The notes: generated from the letters alone by a model not told the origin. A stretch of DNA of 64,000 nt from Clostridium sp. DSM 17811 (GCF_018861905.1 NZ_JAHLDU010000006.1:62001-126000); one strand, 5' to 3'; positions 1 to 8,373 are shown, counted from the stretch's first letter. Program-made: numbers and translations.

Positions 1-640
1 TAAGCCCTCTTGCAACTCTCTTCTTATTTATATCGTGATTTGATAAAAATTTATTACTTTTCTTTGTCATAACATCAAATATCTCGCTACCTATCCCTTT
101 CGGCATATAGTCTTTTACCTTTTGTCCTAGTATATCGTGGGGTGGTGTAAGTGTCCATGAGTAAGGCCCCTTGTCCCATATTATTAAATGCCTATAACTA
201 ATCCCTGGATAAAATTTAATAGACTCAGTCTCTAAATACTCACTTAAATCTTTTATTAATACCCTTGCCTCCTCAGTTGTAATCTCATCCGAACTATGAT
301 CAAGCATAATCTTTTCCTCATATGGCTCACCCTCAGACACTGTTACCAAATTACATCTAAATGTAACGTCTGTATCTAACATTGGGATTCCCATACTTGC
401 TGCCTCAAAAGGTGAACGACCACTATAATACACAGCTGTATCATATCCAAAAACAGTCATATTGGCTGTATCACTTCCTGCAGGCATACCATTTGGGACA
501 GTTTTAACTAATCCTTGCAAACCATGCTTTGCCATATAGTCCATAGCAGGCGTCTTTGCATATTGAAGAGGGGTTTTATTATCTAGTTCCTTAACTGGAT
601 AATCTGCCATTCCATCACCGAGTACTACGATATACTTCAT
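1..640 (-). CDS. Cofactor-independent phosphoglycerate mutase-like protein / proposed homoserine kinase (3' end cut by window)
   Basis: About 213 N-terminal residues are visible; the stop lies beyond base 1. The start is MKYIVVLGDGMADYPV, with metal-binding Asp9 in the GDGMAD motif and the alkaline-phosphatase-superfamily nucleophile Ser56 in MPAGSDTAN. This is the ApgM family, part of which has been proposed to act as a homoserine kinase because of its threonine-gene neighbours. The ATG at 640 follows GAGGAGTGTTAAT. The gene lies behind a SAM-I riboswitch and an intrinsic terminator, so it should be expressed when S-adenosylmethionine is low. That regulation, plus hom and lysC at 13-16 kb, fits amino-acid rather than glycolytic use, but the substrate is inference. 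The family call is firm; the homoserine-kinase reading is moderate. Confidence 0.88.
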   Translation of the reverse strand, partial: MKYIVVLGDGMADYPVKELDNKTPLQYAKTPAMDYMAKHGLQGLVKTVPNGMPAGSDTANMTVFGYDTAVYYSGRSPFEAASMGIPMLDTDVTFRCNLVTVSEGEPYEEKIMLDHSSDEITTEEARVLIKDLSEYLETESIKFYPGISYRHLIIWDKGPYSWTLTPPHDILGQKVKDYMPKGIGSEIFDVMTKKSNKFLSNHDINKKRVARGL

Positions 641-721
641 ATTAACACTCCTCTATTGGTTATTGTATAAATCTTTTTAATTATTCAAATTTTCTAATAA
701 TTTTTTTTAATTTAATCCTAT

Positions 722-754
722 AAAAAAACTGCCTTCAAGTAAGAAAGCAGTTTT
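722..754 (-). terminator. Intrinsic terminator of the SAM-I riboswitch expression platform
   Basis: Twelve-base-pair stem (725-736 with 743-754, one G-T pair), followed on the minus strand by a run of T at 728-722. The 5' arm (750-741, CTGCTTTCTT) can instead pair with the 3' strand of riboswitch helix P1 (786-777, AAGAAATCAG). That is the classical S-box switch: SAM-bound aptamer lets the terminator form; free aptamer lets the antiterminator form. Confidence 0.9.
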
Positions 755-779
755 CTGTATTACTATACGTAAAAAACTG

Positions 780-890
780 ATTTCTTATTATTCAGAACTA
801 TGTTCTGCAGGAATTGACACCGTTACATAAAAAAAATGTCGGTTGTCGGGTTTCATAGGGCCAGTCCCTCCACCTCTCTAAATAAGAAAT
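780..890 (-). promoter_or_regulatory. SAM-I (S-box) riboswitch aptamer
   Basis: Read on the minus strand, the element carries the S-box signature: AGAGAGGTGGAGGGACTGG, CCCTATGAAACCCGACAACC, a variable hairpin, then GGTGTCAATTCCTGCAGAA. Helix P1 is a perfect 10 bp pairing of 890-881 with 789-780. Known aptamers of this class bind S-adenosylmethionine and switch genes off. Here it lies between a consensus promoter and the phosphoglycerate-mutase-like gene. It does not read toward metH, which is on the other strand. Confidence 0.97.
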
Positions 891-910
891 TTATTAAATT
901 ATTGTTTTTT

Positions 911-939
911 ATTGTAACTCATACAGATATAAATGTCAA
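911..939 (-). promoter_or_regulatory. Promoter for the SAM riboswitch transcript
   Basis: TTGACA (939-934), 17 bp spacer, TACAAT (916-911) on the minus strand. It is a near-consensus sigma-A promoter placed about 20 bp upstream of the riboswitch. Confidence 0.8.
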
Positions 940-990
940 TGCAAACCTATGCCTATTTAATGTAATTAATAAATATTATATTTGCAATTA

Positions 991-1018
991 TTGTATTTAT
1001 ACCTTATCCTAGTATAAA
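991..1018 (+). promoter_or_regulatory. Possible promoter of the methionine synthase operon
   Basis: TTGTAT (991-996), 16 bp spacer, TATAAA (1013-1018), just ahead of the ribosome site of the first gene. If correct the leader is only a few bases, and no riboswitch is seen on this strand, unlike many clostridial met genes. Confidence 0.4.
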
Positions 1019-1035
1019 ACTAAGTGGAGGCTACT

Positions 1036-1698
1036 ATGGAAATCGATAAAAACGAAGTTTTAAGATATTTAGGTTATAAGAACCAAAAGATAGATAAAAG
1101 CATGACAAATTTAATTGATGAATGCACAAGAGAAATAATTGATATAAGCAAAGCTAGTTCAGTCTATGAAATTTTTGATATTGATAAAAAAAATGATTCG
1201 CTTTTTCTATTAGGTAGCACTTTAGTTTTAAAAGATAAGGATATAAAAGATCTTCTAATAAACTCCGAGAAGTGCGTCGTTATGGCTGCTACTCTCGGAA
1301 TGGCTGTGGATAGCAGACTAGCCTACTACTCAAGATTTGATATAACAAAGGGTGTAATCATGGATGCCTGTGCAAGCACAGCAATAGAGTATGTTTGTGA
1401 TGAACTCCAAGATGAAATCATGAAAAACGCATTAAAAGATAATCTATATATTACAACTAGATATAGTCCAGGTTATGGAGACTTCGCTATTGATAATGGA
1501 GTCGAAATACTAAATGTATTGGATGCATATAAAAAGATAGGACTATCTATTACTGAAAATAGCATAATGCTTCCAAGGAAATCTGTAACTGCACTTATAG
1601 GTCTTAGTGGGGCTAAAAATTTAAAAAAGCGTACTGGATGCGCAAGTTGTAAAAATGTAGGTTGTGAATTCAGAAAGGATGGTGGATGTTGTGAATAA
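1036..1698 (+). CDS. Methionine synthase activation-domain protein (stand-alone MetH reactivation module)
   Basis: A 220-residue soluble protein resembling the C-terminal S-adenosylmethionine-binding reactivation domain of cobalamin-dependent methionine synthase. The domain's R-x-x-x-G-Y signature is seen as RYSPGYGD at about residues 142-149. The tail is cysteine-rich (CASCKNVGC, then GGCCE). I chose ATG 1036, because the in-frame GTG at 1024 forms part of its ribosome site GTGGAGG. The gene overlaps the following MetH core gene by 8 bp, so the two are translationally coupled. The MetH encoded next lacks this domain, so the pair forms a split enzyme, as in Thermotoga. Expected role: reductive methylation of inactive cob(II)alamin. 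The role of the cysteine tail is unknown. Confidence 0.85.
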   Translation: MEIDKNEVLRYLGYKNQKIDKSMTNLIDECTREIIDISKASSVYEIFDIDKKNDSLFLLGSTLVLKDKDIKDLLINSEKCVVMAATLGMAVDSRLAYYSRFDITKGVIMDACASTAIEYVCDELQDEIMKNALKDNLYITTRYSPGYGDFAIDNGVEILNVLDAYKKIGLSITENSIMLPRKSVTALIGLSGAKNLKKRTGCASCKNVGCEFRKDGGCCE

Positions 1699-4060
1699 AA
1701 AAATAAATTTTAATGGTTTTTTATTATTTGATGGTGCTATGGGAACAATGCTCCAAAAATATGGAATTAAAAGGGGTGAATTGCCTGAAAGTTATAACAT
1801 CTTACACCCAGAAATCATAGAAAAAATACATTTAGAATACCTAGGTGTAGGTAGTGATGTCATAACCACCAATACTTTTGGTGCAAATAGATATAAACTT
1901 AAAAACACATTATACAGCGTTGAAGATATTGTTGGAAGTGCTGTAAGGATAGCAAGAGGTGCTGCTAAAGATAAACTTGTTGCACTTGATATTGGGCCCA
2001 TAGGTCAATTGATGGAGCCACTTGGAACATTATCATTTAATGATGCCTATGACACTTTTGCAGAGCAAATTAAAATTGGTGCAAGTGAAGGCGCAGATCT
2101 AATACTTATTGAAACAATGTCAGATATTTATGAGGCTAAAGCGGCTATTCTTGCAGCAAAGGAGAATAGTAACCTGCCAGTTATATGTACAATGTCTTAT
2201 CAGGACAATGGAAGAACATTAACTGGTACAGACCCTCTAACTATGGTTAATGTAATTCAAAGCCTTGGAGTAGACGCTCTTGGGGTAAATTGTTCTCTAG
2301 GGCCAAATGAAATGCTTCCAATAATTACAGAAATACTCAAGTACTCAAGCGTTCCAGTTATAGTTCAACCTAATGCAGGTCTTCCTAAACTTAAAGACGG
2401 AGAAGCATTTTATGATGTTAATGCACATGAATTTGCACAATACGCAAAAATCATGGCAGAAATGGGTGTTACAATATTCGGTGGTTGCTGCGGCACTACA
2501 AGTCAGCACATAAAAGACATATCTGGTATATTAAAAAATTTGAAACCTGTAAAACGTGATGTTAAAAAATTTACAGCGGTTAGTTCACCTTCCTTAACAG
2601 TGGTACTTGGAGAAGACATAAGAGTTATTGGTGAGCGAATAAACCCTACAGGCAAAAAAAAGCTTAAAGAAGCATTAAAAAATAATAATCTGGACTATAT
2701 ACTTAAAGAAGGCATAAATCAAAGAGATGCAGGAGCAGATATACTAGATGTTAATGTAGGACTTCCGGAAATTGACGAACTTGCTGTTATGGTTGAAACT
2801 ATTAAAGAACTACAAAGCATTGTTAATCTTCCACTTCAAATTGATAGTGTACGGCCTGACGTAATTGAAGCAGCAGTTAGAATTTATAATGGAAAACCAC
2901 TAATAAATTCTGTTAATGGTAAAGATGAAATAATGGACTCAATATTTCCAATAGTTAAAAAATATGGTGCTTGTGTAATAGGGCTCACTATTGAAGAGGA
3001 TGGTATTCCATCAACAGCTGAAGGTAGACTTAAAGTAGCACAAAAAATTGTTAATAGAGCAGCAGAATACGGAATAGATAGGTCAGATATTATAATAGAT
3101 TGTCTTGTTTTAACTGCCTCCGCTCAGCAAAGCGAGGTTAAAGAAACTATCCGTGCGGTTCAGCTTGTTAAAAGCACACTAGGGGTTAAGACTACTCTTG
3201 GGGTAAGTAATGTATCCTTTGGTTTGCCGCAAAGGGGAATCCTAAATAGAACCTTCCTTGCTGCTGCCTTAACTGCTGGACTTGATGCTCCAATACTTAA
3301 TCCTCTATCTGAGGATATGATGTCCACAATTAATGCCTTTAACGTTTTATGGAATAATGATATAGCATCAAAAAAATATATAGATGTTTACTCAACCTTT
3401 GAGGGAAAACAGACAAGTAAAGAAATCACTACAAATAAAGATTTAAAGAGCATTATTATTGATGGTATGAAGGAAGAAGCTTCAAAAATAACAAAGGAAC
3501 TCCTAAAAACTATGACTGAAATGGAAGTTGTAAATAACTATTTAATACCATCTCTTGATATCGTGGGTCAAAAATATGAAAGTGGAGAAATATTTCTTCC
3601 CCAATTATTACAATCTGCAGAGACAGTAAAAAAATCTTTCCAGATAATTAAAGAAAGAATGATGGCAAGTACAGAGAAAAAGATTAGTAAAGGTACAATC
3701 GTTCTTGCAACTGTCCGTGGGGACATTCACGATATTGGTAAAAATATAGTTAAAATTCTACTCGAAAATTATGGATTTGATGTAATAGACCTTGGTAAAG
3801 ATGTACACGAAGATATTGTCGTCGAGGCAGTACGTAGTGGTAATATTAAATTAGTTGGTTTAAGTGCACTTATGACCACCACTGTTAGAAGCATGGGTGA
3901 AACAATAAAAGCGCTTCGTGACAATAATTTGGATTGTACTGTTCTTGTTGGAGGTGCAGTTCTAAATGAAGAGTATGCAAAAATGATAGGCGCAGATTAT
4001 TATGCAAAAGATGCAACACAAACTGTTAAATTTGCAAGGAAATTATTCAAATGTGAATGA
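1691..4060 (+). CDS. metH: Cobalamin-dependent methionine synthase, core without reactivation domain
   Basis: Transfers the methyl group of methyltetrahydrofolate to homocysteine via cobalamin. Domains of the 789-residue product are: homocysteine-binding TIM barrel (about 1-290, zinc ligands Cys201, Cys266, Cys267 in GVNCSLGP and GGCCGTT), pterin-binding barrel (about 310-560), and B12 helical cap plus Rossmann domain (about 585-789) with GDIHDIGKN, whose His680 is the expected lower cobalt ligand. The reactivation domain found in E. coli MetH is missing and is supplied by the overlapping upstream gene. I take GTG 1691 as start, because GGTGG lies 5 bases before it and the product then begins like other MetH proteins. 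GTG 1664 and ATG 1679 are alternatives. Confidence 0.93.
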   Translation: MNKKINFNGFLLFDGAMGTMLQKYGIKRGELPESYNILHPEIIEKIHLEYLGVGSDVITTNTFGANRYKLKNTLYSVEDIVGSAVRIARGAAKDKLVALDIGPIGQLMEPLGTLSFNDAYDTFAEQIKIGASEGADLILIETMSDIYEAKAAILAAKENSNLPVICTMSYQDNGRTLTGTDPLTMVNVIQSLGVDALGVNCSLGPNEMLPIITEILKYSSVPVIVQPNAGLPKLKDGEAFYDVNAHEFAQYAKIMAEMGVTIFGGCCGTTSQHIKDISGILKNLKPVKRDVKKFTAVSSPSLTVVLGEDIRVIGERINPTGKKKLKEALKNNNLDYILKEGINQRDAGADILDVNVGLPEIDELAVMVETIKELQSIVNLPLQIDSVRPDVIEAAVRIYNGKPLINSVNGKDEIMDSIFPIVKKYGACVIGLTIEEDGIPSTAEGRLKVAQKIVNRAAEYGIDRSDIIIDCLVLTASAQQSEVKETIRAVQLVKSTLGVKTTLGVSNVSFGLPQRGILNRTFLAAALTAGLDAPILNPLSEDMMSTINAFNVLWNNDIASKKYIDVYSTFEGKQTSKEITTNKDLKSIIIDGMKEEASKITKELLKTMTEMEVVNNYLIPSLDIVGQKYESGEIFLPQLLQSAETVKKSFQIIKERMMASTEKKISKGTIVLATVRGDIHDIGKNIVKILLENYGFDVIDLGKDVHEDIVVEAVRSGNIKLVGLSALMTTTVRSMGETIKALRDNNLDCTVLVGGAVLNEEYAKMIGADYYAKDATQTVKFARKLFKCE

Positions 4061-4095
4061 TGCTGCAACCTTGCATGCTCTCTCTCCGGCGTAAA

Positions 4096-4141
4096 ATAGA
4101 AATAAGCAGAAGGTTTAACACTACCTTCTGCTTATTTCTAT
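4096..4141 (+). terminator. Hairpin terminator after metH
   Basis: Long inverted repeat (4096-4114 with 4122-4141, arms ATAGAAATAAGCAGAAGG and its complement) 36 bp after the metH stop. It lies between two convergent genes and could serve both. The T-run is poor, so confidence is moderate. Confidence 0.65.
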
Positions 4142-4176
4142 ATTACAGTTTTAAAAAATTTTCTACTTCCCTTAAT

Positions 4177-4662
4177 TCAGCTTTGAAGAACACATTTTTG
4201 TACAGTTTCATTTACTTTTGATATCAATTCTTCTTTTATGATAAATTCAAAACTGTAATCAACTTTAAAAAATGTACTGACTTCAAAATGAATAGTAGTT
4301 GGTAATATCCAACTATAACTTTTAACTTTAGACCATTTGTAGAATTTCCCTGATCCATATATTCCATTTTCTCTTATTTCTGAACTATGTGAACCCCTTA
4401 TTATATTATAAATTGAGATTTCAATCCATAATATAGCCAATAAAATATTATTATAAGTGTTATCCATATAGTAAAGATACCCTAATATACACCAGAAGAT
4501 AATTAACACAGTCCAAAAGATAGCACTAATGGTAACCCAACGTCTATTTTTGCTTGTGTTTATAATAAGTTTTCCATGTTGGCTTACTATATATAATTTT
4601 CTAGACATTATAAAAAAAACAATAATATTCATAATAGGAATTGTTTTTGTGATAGTATCCAT
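4177..4662 (-). CDS. DUF5673-like membrane protein
   Basis: A 161-residue protein with hydrophobic segments at about 8-20, 42-64 and 70-88. A C-terminal cytosolic part contains SEIRENGIYGSGKFYKWSKV. That pattern (EIRENGI, then a short strand, then KWSKVKSYSW) resembles the DUF5673/YcxB-like proteins of Firmicutes, which have no known function. ATG 4662 follows a GGGGGGG run that can serve as ribosome site. It stands alone between the metH terminator and the PTS operon. Confidence 0.65.
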   Translation of the reverse strand: MDTITKTIPIMNIIVFFIMSRKLYIVSQHGKLIINTSKNRRWVTISAIFWTVLIIFWCILGYLYYMDNTYNNILLAILWIEISIYNIIRGSHSSEIRENGIYGSGKFYKWSKVKSYSWILPTTIHFEVSTFFKVDYSFEFIIKEELISKVNETVQKCVLQS

Positions 4663-4933
4663 TCATATCGCCCCCCCAAATTAATTTTTTCATCAAAAAA
4701 TACCACTTGTATTATAACATGTTTTTTATATTTTTAAAATACCATTTATTACCATAGTATATATTAGTATTAATACAGTATTATTCATTTTTAAACTTCA
4801 TGTTTATATTTTTAATATTATATAGAAAAAGTTATTCAATAATTAATAAAAAATTAGAACTATTATTAGCATATCAAATAGTACATAATAAATATACTTC
4901 CATAATCTTATGGAGATAAATATAGCATTACCA
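4663..4933. other. AT-rich intergenic stretch without recognised gene
   Basis: Very AT-rich sequence between a DUF5673 gene start and the DUF956 terminator. I see no plausible reading frame with a ribosome site, no RNA signature and no repeat apart from short A/T palindromes. It should contain the promoter of the 4177-4662 gene. Confidence 0.5.
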
Positions 4934-4977
4934 ATAAAAAATAACATGCTAATTATAGTATTAATTAACATGTTATT
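4934..4977 (-). terminator. Terminator after the DUF956 gene
   Basis: Sixteen-base-pair stem with one mismatch (4940-4955 with 4962-4977), followed on the minus strand by TTTTTATTGG. It lies about 70 bp after the DUF956 stop codon. Confidence 0.7.
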
Positions 4978-5047
4978 TAGTATGTTATTTTATCAAAATC
5001 ACCTCAAAACGAACCCGTTACTTGTAGAATCAGGAGACTTTAGTTAA

Positions 5048-5422
5048 TCAACTCTTCTTAAATCTCGATTTGACCGCTCGCTTTACAACATCAAAAAAAC
5101 TTAACGAATTAACCATATTATTTGGGTCAACATATTTTCGAATAGCACGAAGCACTCTTTTGGGATCTTTAGAAGAAAAAATGTAGTTAACATTTTTCTT
5201 ATTTTTAATCGCATATCGTGGAATCCACTTTCCTTTTAGCATTACAGACGCAATAACCTTGTCAACCTCTTCCCAAGGAATTTGAACATTTTTTCGAGAA
5301 TTACGAGAACAGTAAAACTCAAAACCTTTGTCGCCGATCATAATTTTTCCATAATCTGTAGAACCTGTAAGCCATGTTGCATCAATTACTAAATCCACCT
5401 TTGTATTGAGTGATTGAACCAT
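5048..5422 (-). CDS. manO: DUF956 (ManO-type) PTS-associated protein
   Basis: The product (124 residues) begins MVQSLNTKVDLVIDATWLTG and contains GDKGFEFYCSRNSRKNVQIPWEEVDKVIASV. This is the DUF956 family, found almost only beside mannose-class PTS operons; its function is not established. I chose ATG 5422, preceded by AGAGGTAGATCGT, because it gives the family's usual N-terminus. The frame extends to an ATG at 5464 that has no ribosome site. The gene is separated from the IID gene by two hairpins and has its own promoter candidate, so it can be expressed apart from the sigma-54 operon. Confidence 0.82.
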   Translation of the reverse strand: MVQSLNTKVDLVIDATWLTGSTDYGKIMIGDKGFEFYCSRNSRKNVQIPWEEVDKVIASVMLKGKWIPRYAIKNKKNVNYIFSSKDPKRVLRAIRKYVDPNNMVNSLSFFDVVKRAVKSRFKKS

Positions 5423-5526
5423 ACGATCTACCTCTTTTCTATTTATACACAAATCTATTTCCATTATACGTTCTTTATTTATTACTATTAATTAATAACT
5501 CATTGTACTTCTTAACTATAGTATAT

Positions 5527-5555
5527 AATATACCTTCTTAAGATAAAATAATCAA
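5527..5555 (-). promoter_or_regulatory. Candidate promoter of the DUF956 gene
   Basis: TTGATT (5555-5550), 17 bp spacer, TATATT (5532-5527) on the minus strand, about 105 bp upstream of the chosen start and directly after the hairpins that end the IID transcript. Confidence 0.5.
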
Positions 5556-5556
5556 G

Positions 5557-5569
5557 TGCCGTAAGGCAC
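5557..5569 (-). terminator. Second small hairpin after the IID terminator
   Basis: GTGCC-TTA-CGGCAC-type inverted repeat (arms GTGCC/GGCAC) followed by TTGATTATTTT on the minus strand. It may be a weak back-up terminator or a stop to read-through into DUF956. Confidence 0.4.
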
Positions 5570-5581
5570 AACCCTTATAAT

Positions 5582-5611
5582 AAAAAAAACCCAGGCCAAA
5601 AGCCCAGGTTG
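5582..5611 (-). terminator. Terminator of the mannose-class PTS operon
   Basis: Minus-strand RNA can pair AACCTGGGCT with GGCCTGGGTT (10 bp with three G-U pairs) and is followed by eight T. The same arms pair poorly on the plus strand, so it terminates the PTS mRNA. Confidence 0.75.
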
Positions 5612-5620
5612 AATAAAATA

Positions 5621-6532
5621 TTACATTAAGCCGATTAAGTGGAAAACAATACCCACTGCGAACAGCCCAAAAATAATTGCAATTGGAGATACTTTCTTCT
5701 TAAGCAACCACATACAAAGTAATGTCAATCCTAACCCTGCAATTCCAGGAATCAAAGAATCCAAGTTATTTTGTAGTGTAGTAACCTTATCAGGAGTTAA
5801 TGACAAACCGCCTTTTTGTTGCAAAAGTGCTTGTTTAATACCTTCTGCTCCAGCAGGAAGTTTGTCCCAAACAATGAAGGCACCCTTAGCTAACTTAACG
5901 GTTGATACTACAGGTGTAAATATAACGGTTACCCATCTGTTAACTAATGATCCCAAAATGAACATACCAAGGATGGATGCTCCTTTTGTAACATCTTGTA
6001 GTAAATTACCTGATACATCATCAGTAATTTTAGAACCTGCATTGTAACCAAACTCTTGTGTATACCATGTAAATGACATACGAATAGCATTCCAAGCTAA
6101 GAAAAAGATAATTGGTCCAAGTATGTTACCAGCCATAGCAAGAGAACCAGCGAGTGCCCCTAAAATCGGTCTAACAGTAAACCAGAACACTGGATCACCA
6201 ATACCAGCTAAAGGTCCCATCATACCAATTTTAACACCTTGAATAGTTATATCATCGATTGGTAAACCATTTGCACGGTCTTCCTCTAATGCTAATGTTA
6301 CACCAATGATTGGTGAAGCCACATATGGATGAGTGTTAAAGAACTCCAAGTGACGTTTTAGTGCAGCTGCACGATCTTCTTTAGTCTTATATAATTTTTT
6401 GATTGCGGGTATTAATGTATATGCCCAGCCACCGTTTTGCATTCTTTCGTAGTTCCAAGAACCTTGAATGAAAGTTGAACGCCACCAAACAGAAATACGA
6501 TCTTTTTTTGTTAATTTTAATTTATTTACCAT
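5621..6532 (-). CDS. manZ: PTS mannose-class system, membrane component IID
   Basis: A 303-residue EIID protein that forms the sugar channel together with IIC. The N-terminal cytosolic part contains the family pattern STFIQGSWNYERMQNGGWAYTLIPAIKKLY, and later MGPLAGIGDPVFWFTVRPILGALAGSLA. The C-terminal third is hydrophobic (about 180-210 and 255-303). Start ATG 6532 follows GGGGGGGAATACTAAA. It is the last gene of the IIB-IIAB-IIC-IID set, 20 bp after IIC. Expected substrates are mannose, glucose or a related hexose. The exact sugar cannot be read from the sequence. Confidence 0.95.
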   Translation of the reverse strand: MVNKLKLTKKDRISVWWRSTFIQGSWNYERMQNGGWAYTLIPAIKKLYKTKEDRAAALKRHLEFFNTHPYVASPIIGVTLALEEDRANGLPIDDITIQGVKIGMMGPLAGIGDPVFWFTVRPILGALAGSLAMAGNILGPIIFFLAWNAIRMSFTWYTQEFGYNAGSKITDDVSGNLLQDVTKGASILGMFILGSLVNRWVTVIFTPVVSTVKLAKGAFIVWDKLPAGAEGIKQALLQQKGGLSLTPDKVTTLQNNLDSLIPGIAGLGLTLLCMWLLKKKVSPIAIIFGLFAVGIVFHLIGLM

Positions 6533-6552
6533 TTTAGTATTCCCCCCCTTTC

Positions 6553-7359
6553 TTAGTAAGTGTCAATAATATCGCCTAATGGATCACCAGTATTTGAGCT
6601 TCCACCATTACCTGAGCCACTTTGTTTAGTAAGCTTTAAGTAAATAAGAGCCACACATACACCGATTGCCCCTAGTCCGATAAGTGTAATTTGTGAAATA
6701 GTTGCTAATACAAAACCAATTGCAAAGAATGGCCATACTTCTTTTGTAGCCATCATGTTGATTACCATTGCATAACCAACAGCTACGACCATTCCACCAC
6801 CGATTGCGAGTCCACCTGTGAGCCATGTAGGCATAGATTCAAGTACTGAACGAATAGGGCCAGCACCAACTGCTAAAATCAAGGCTGCTGGGATTGCAAT
6901 ACGTACACCCTGCATGCAAATAGCAATAATATGCCACATTTCAACTTTTCTGATATCTCCTTGTGCAGCGGCAGCATCCATAAAATGTACAAACACTGTA
7001 GCAATTGTACGACAAATAATTGTTAATAATAGCCCTAAAACTGCTAGTGGAACAGCAATAGCGATAGCTGAACCAACTCCTGCTGTGCCTTGGCCACCAA
7101 GAACTAGAATAATTGCAGATGCAACAGATGCAAGCGCTGCATCGGGTGCTACGGCAGCACCTATGTTTGCCCAACCTAAAGCAATCATTTGAAGAGTACC
7201 ACCTAAAATTAGGCATGGTAATAAGTTACCTGTAACTAAGCCGATTAACGTACAAGCAATTACTGGTTGATGGAAATCAAATGCATCCAAGATACCTTCC
7301 ATACCAGCTAGAAATGCCACGATAACGACTAATATCATTTGGATTATATTTATATCCAT
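6553..7359 (-). CDS. manY: PTS mannose-class system, membrane component IIC
   Basis: A 268-residue polytopic EIIC protein with the family start MDINIIQMILVVIVAFLAGMEGILDAFDFHQPVIACTLIG and the GGTLQMIALGWANIGAAVAPDAALASVAS segment. The last 20 residues are Ser/Gly-rich and polar. It transports the sugar with IID while IIB phosphorylates it. ATG 7359 follows AGGGGGATTAATAATC. It lies 36 bp after IIAB and 20 bp before IID, in one operon. Confidence 0.95.
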   Translation of the reverse strand: MDINIIQMILVVIVAFLAGMEGILDAFDFHQPVIACTLIGLVTGNLLPCLILGGTLQMIALGWANIGAAVAPDAALASVASAIILVLGGQGTAGVGSAIAIAVPLAVLGLLLTIICRTIATVFVHFMDAAAAQGDIRKVEMWHIIAICMQGVRIAIPAALILAVGAGPIRSVLESMPTWLTGGLAIGGGMVVAVGYAMVINMMATKEVWPFFAIGFVLATISQITLIGLGAIGVCVALIYLKLTKQSGSGNGGSSNTGDPLGDIIDTY

Positions 7360-7395
7360 GATTATTAATCCCCCTTTTTCATTTAAATAGTTAGA

Positions 7396-8373
7396 TTATT
7401 TTAATTTATTTAATTCCGCTTGTGCTTTTTTAAGTATTTCTTCCATATTTCCTTTTGAATCATTTGGAACTTTACGAACATCAAAAGTAAGTCCGGCTTC
7501 TTTAAGCTTCTTGAAGGTATCAATATCATCTTGATTGAAAGCAAGTACTTTGTTTGGTTGAACTTTACCTATAGTGTGAGCCATTGAACCAATATTGATT
7601 GTCTTAAGTGGTACTCCACCTTCTACTGCGCGAAGTACATCTTGTGGATTTTCAAAAAGAAGCAATGCACGTTGTCCGCCAAACTGTTTATCATTTTTTG
7701 CAAGTTTGATCATTTGACTAACTGGAACAACATGAGCTTTAACACCCGGAGGAGCAGCTTGCGTGATCAATTTACTACGAAGTTCATCTTTAGCTACTGC
7801 ATCTGATACTACAATAATTCTTGTAGGTAACACATCTTTTGACCAAGCAGTTGCTATTTGTCCATGAAGTAAACGAGAATCAATACGAGCTAAAACATAT
7901 TCGAATGATCCAGGTGCACCTGCACTCGAAATCCCTGCGTTTGCTTTAGAAGATTTACCATTATCTACTGGTTCTAATTCCTCTGGCTTAACTTTAACTC
8001 CTTCTTTAGCTGGTTTTAAAATATAAGCCGCAATTTCCTGTGCGGATTCCATTGAAGAACGTGAAGCATAAGCCTCAATCACCATTGGTAGATTCATACC
8101 AGCTACGATTGCCCATTTGTCTTTATGTTCTTCAAATAGACTATTCGCTTGATTGAATGGTGTACCACCCCAAAGATCAACTAAGAATAAAACTTCATCT
8201 TGGTTGTCAAAGGATGCTATTGCGTCTTTCATTTTTGCTTTAACATCATCAGGGCCTTCACTAGGCATCAATGTAACCGCTTTTACGTTTTCTTGTTCTC
8301 CGAAAATCATTGCACCAGATTGCAAGATGCCTTTAGCAAATTCTCCGTGACTAGCAAGAATTATTCCAACCAT
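7396..8373 (-). CDS. manX: PTS mannose-class system, fused IIAB component
   Basis: A 325-residue cytosolic phosphocarrier. IIA domain about 1-125, with phosphorylated His9 in IILASHGEF. A charged, Ala/Gly-rich linker spans about 126-152. The IIB domain spans about 157-325, with its active His170 in LARIDSRLLHGQIATAW. It passes phosphate from HPr to the incoming sugar. Start ATG 8373 follows ATAGGAGGTATAAAAG. A second, free IIB is encoded just upstream, which raises the question of which IIB serves transport and which serves signalling to the LevR-type activator. Confidence 0.95.
   Translation of the reverse strand: MVGIILASHGEFAKGILQSGAMIFGEQENVKAVTLMPSEGPDDVKAKMKDAIASFDNQDEVLFLVDLWGGTPFNQANSLFEEHKDKWAIVAGMNLPMVIEAYASRSSMESAQEIAAYILKPAKEGVKVKPEELEPVDNGKSSKANAGISSAGAPGSFEYVLARIDSRLLHGQIATAWSKDVLPTRIIVVSDAVAKDELRSKLITQAAPPGVKAHVVPVSQMIKLAKNDKQFGGQRALLLFENPQDVLRAVEGGVPLKTINIGSMAHTIGKVQPNKVLAFNQDDIDTFKKLKEAGLTFDVRKVPNDSKGNMEEILKKAQAELNKLK

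Noticed and set aside
5423-5464. Fourteen-codon extension of the DUF956 protein
   Set aside because: No ribosome site, and homologues start at the internal MVQSLNTKVDLV.
6818-7192. Long open frames opposite and alongside the IIC gene
   Set aside because: They are a by-product of the biased Ala/Gly/Ile codons of the membrane gene; no ribosome site and no protein-like pattern.
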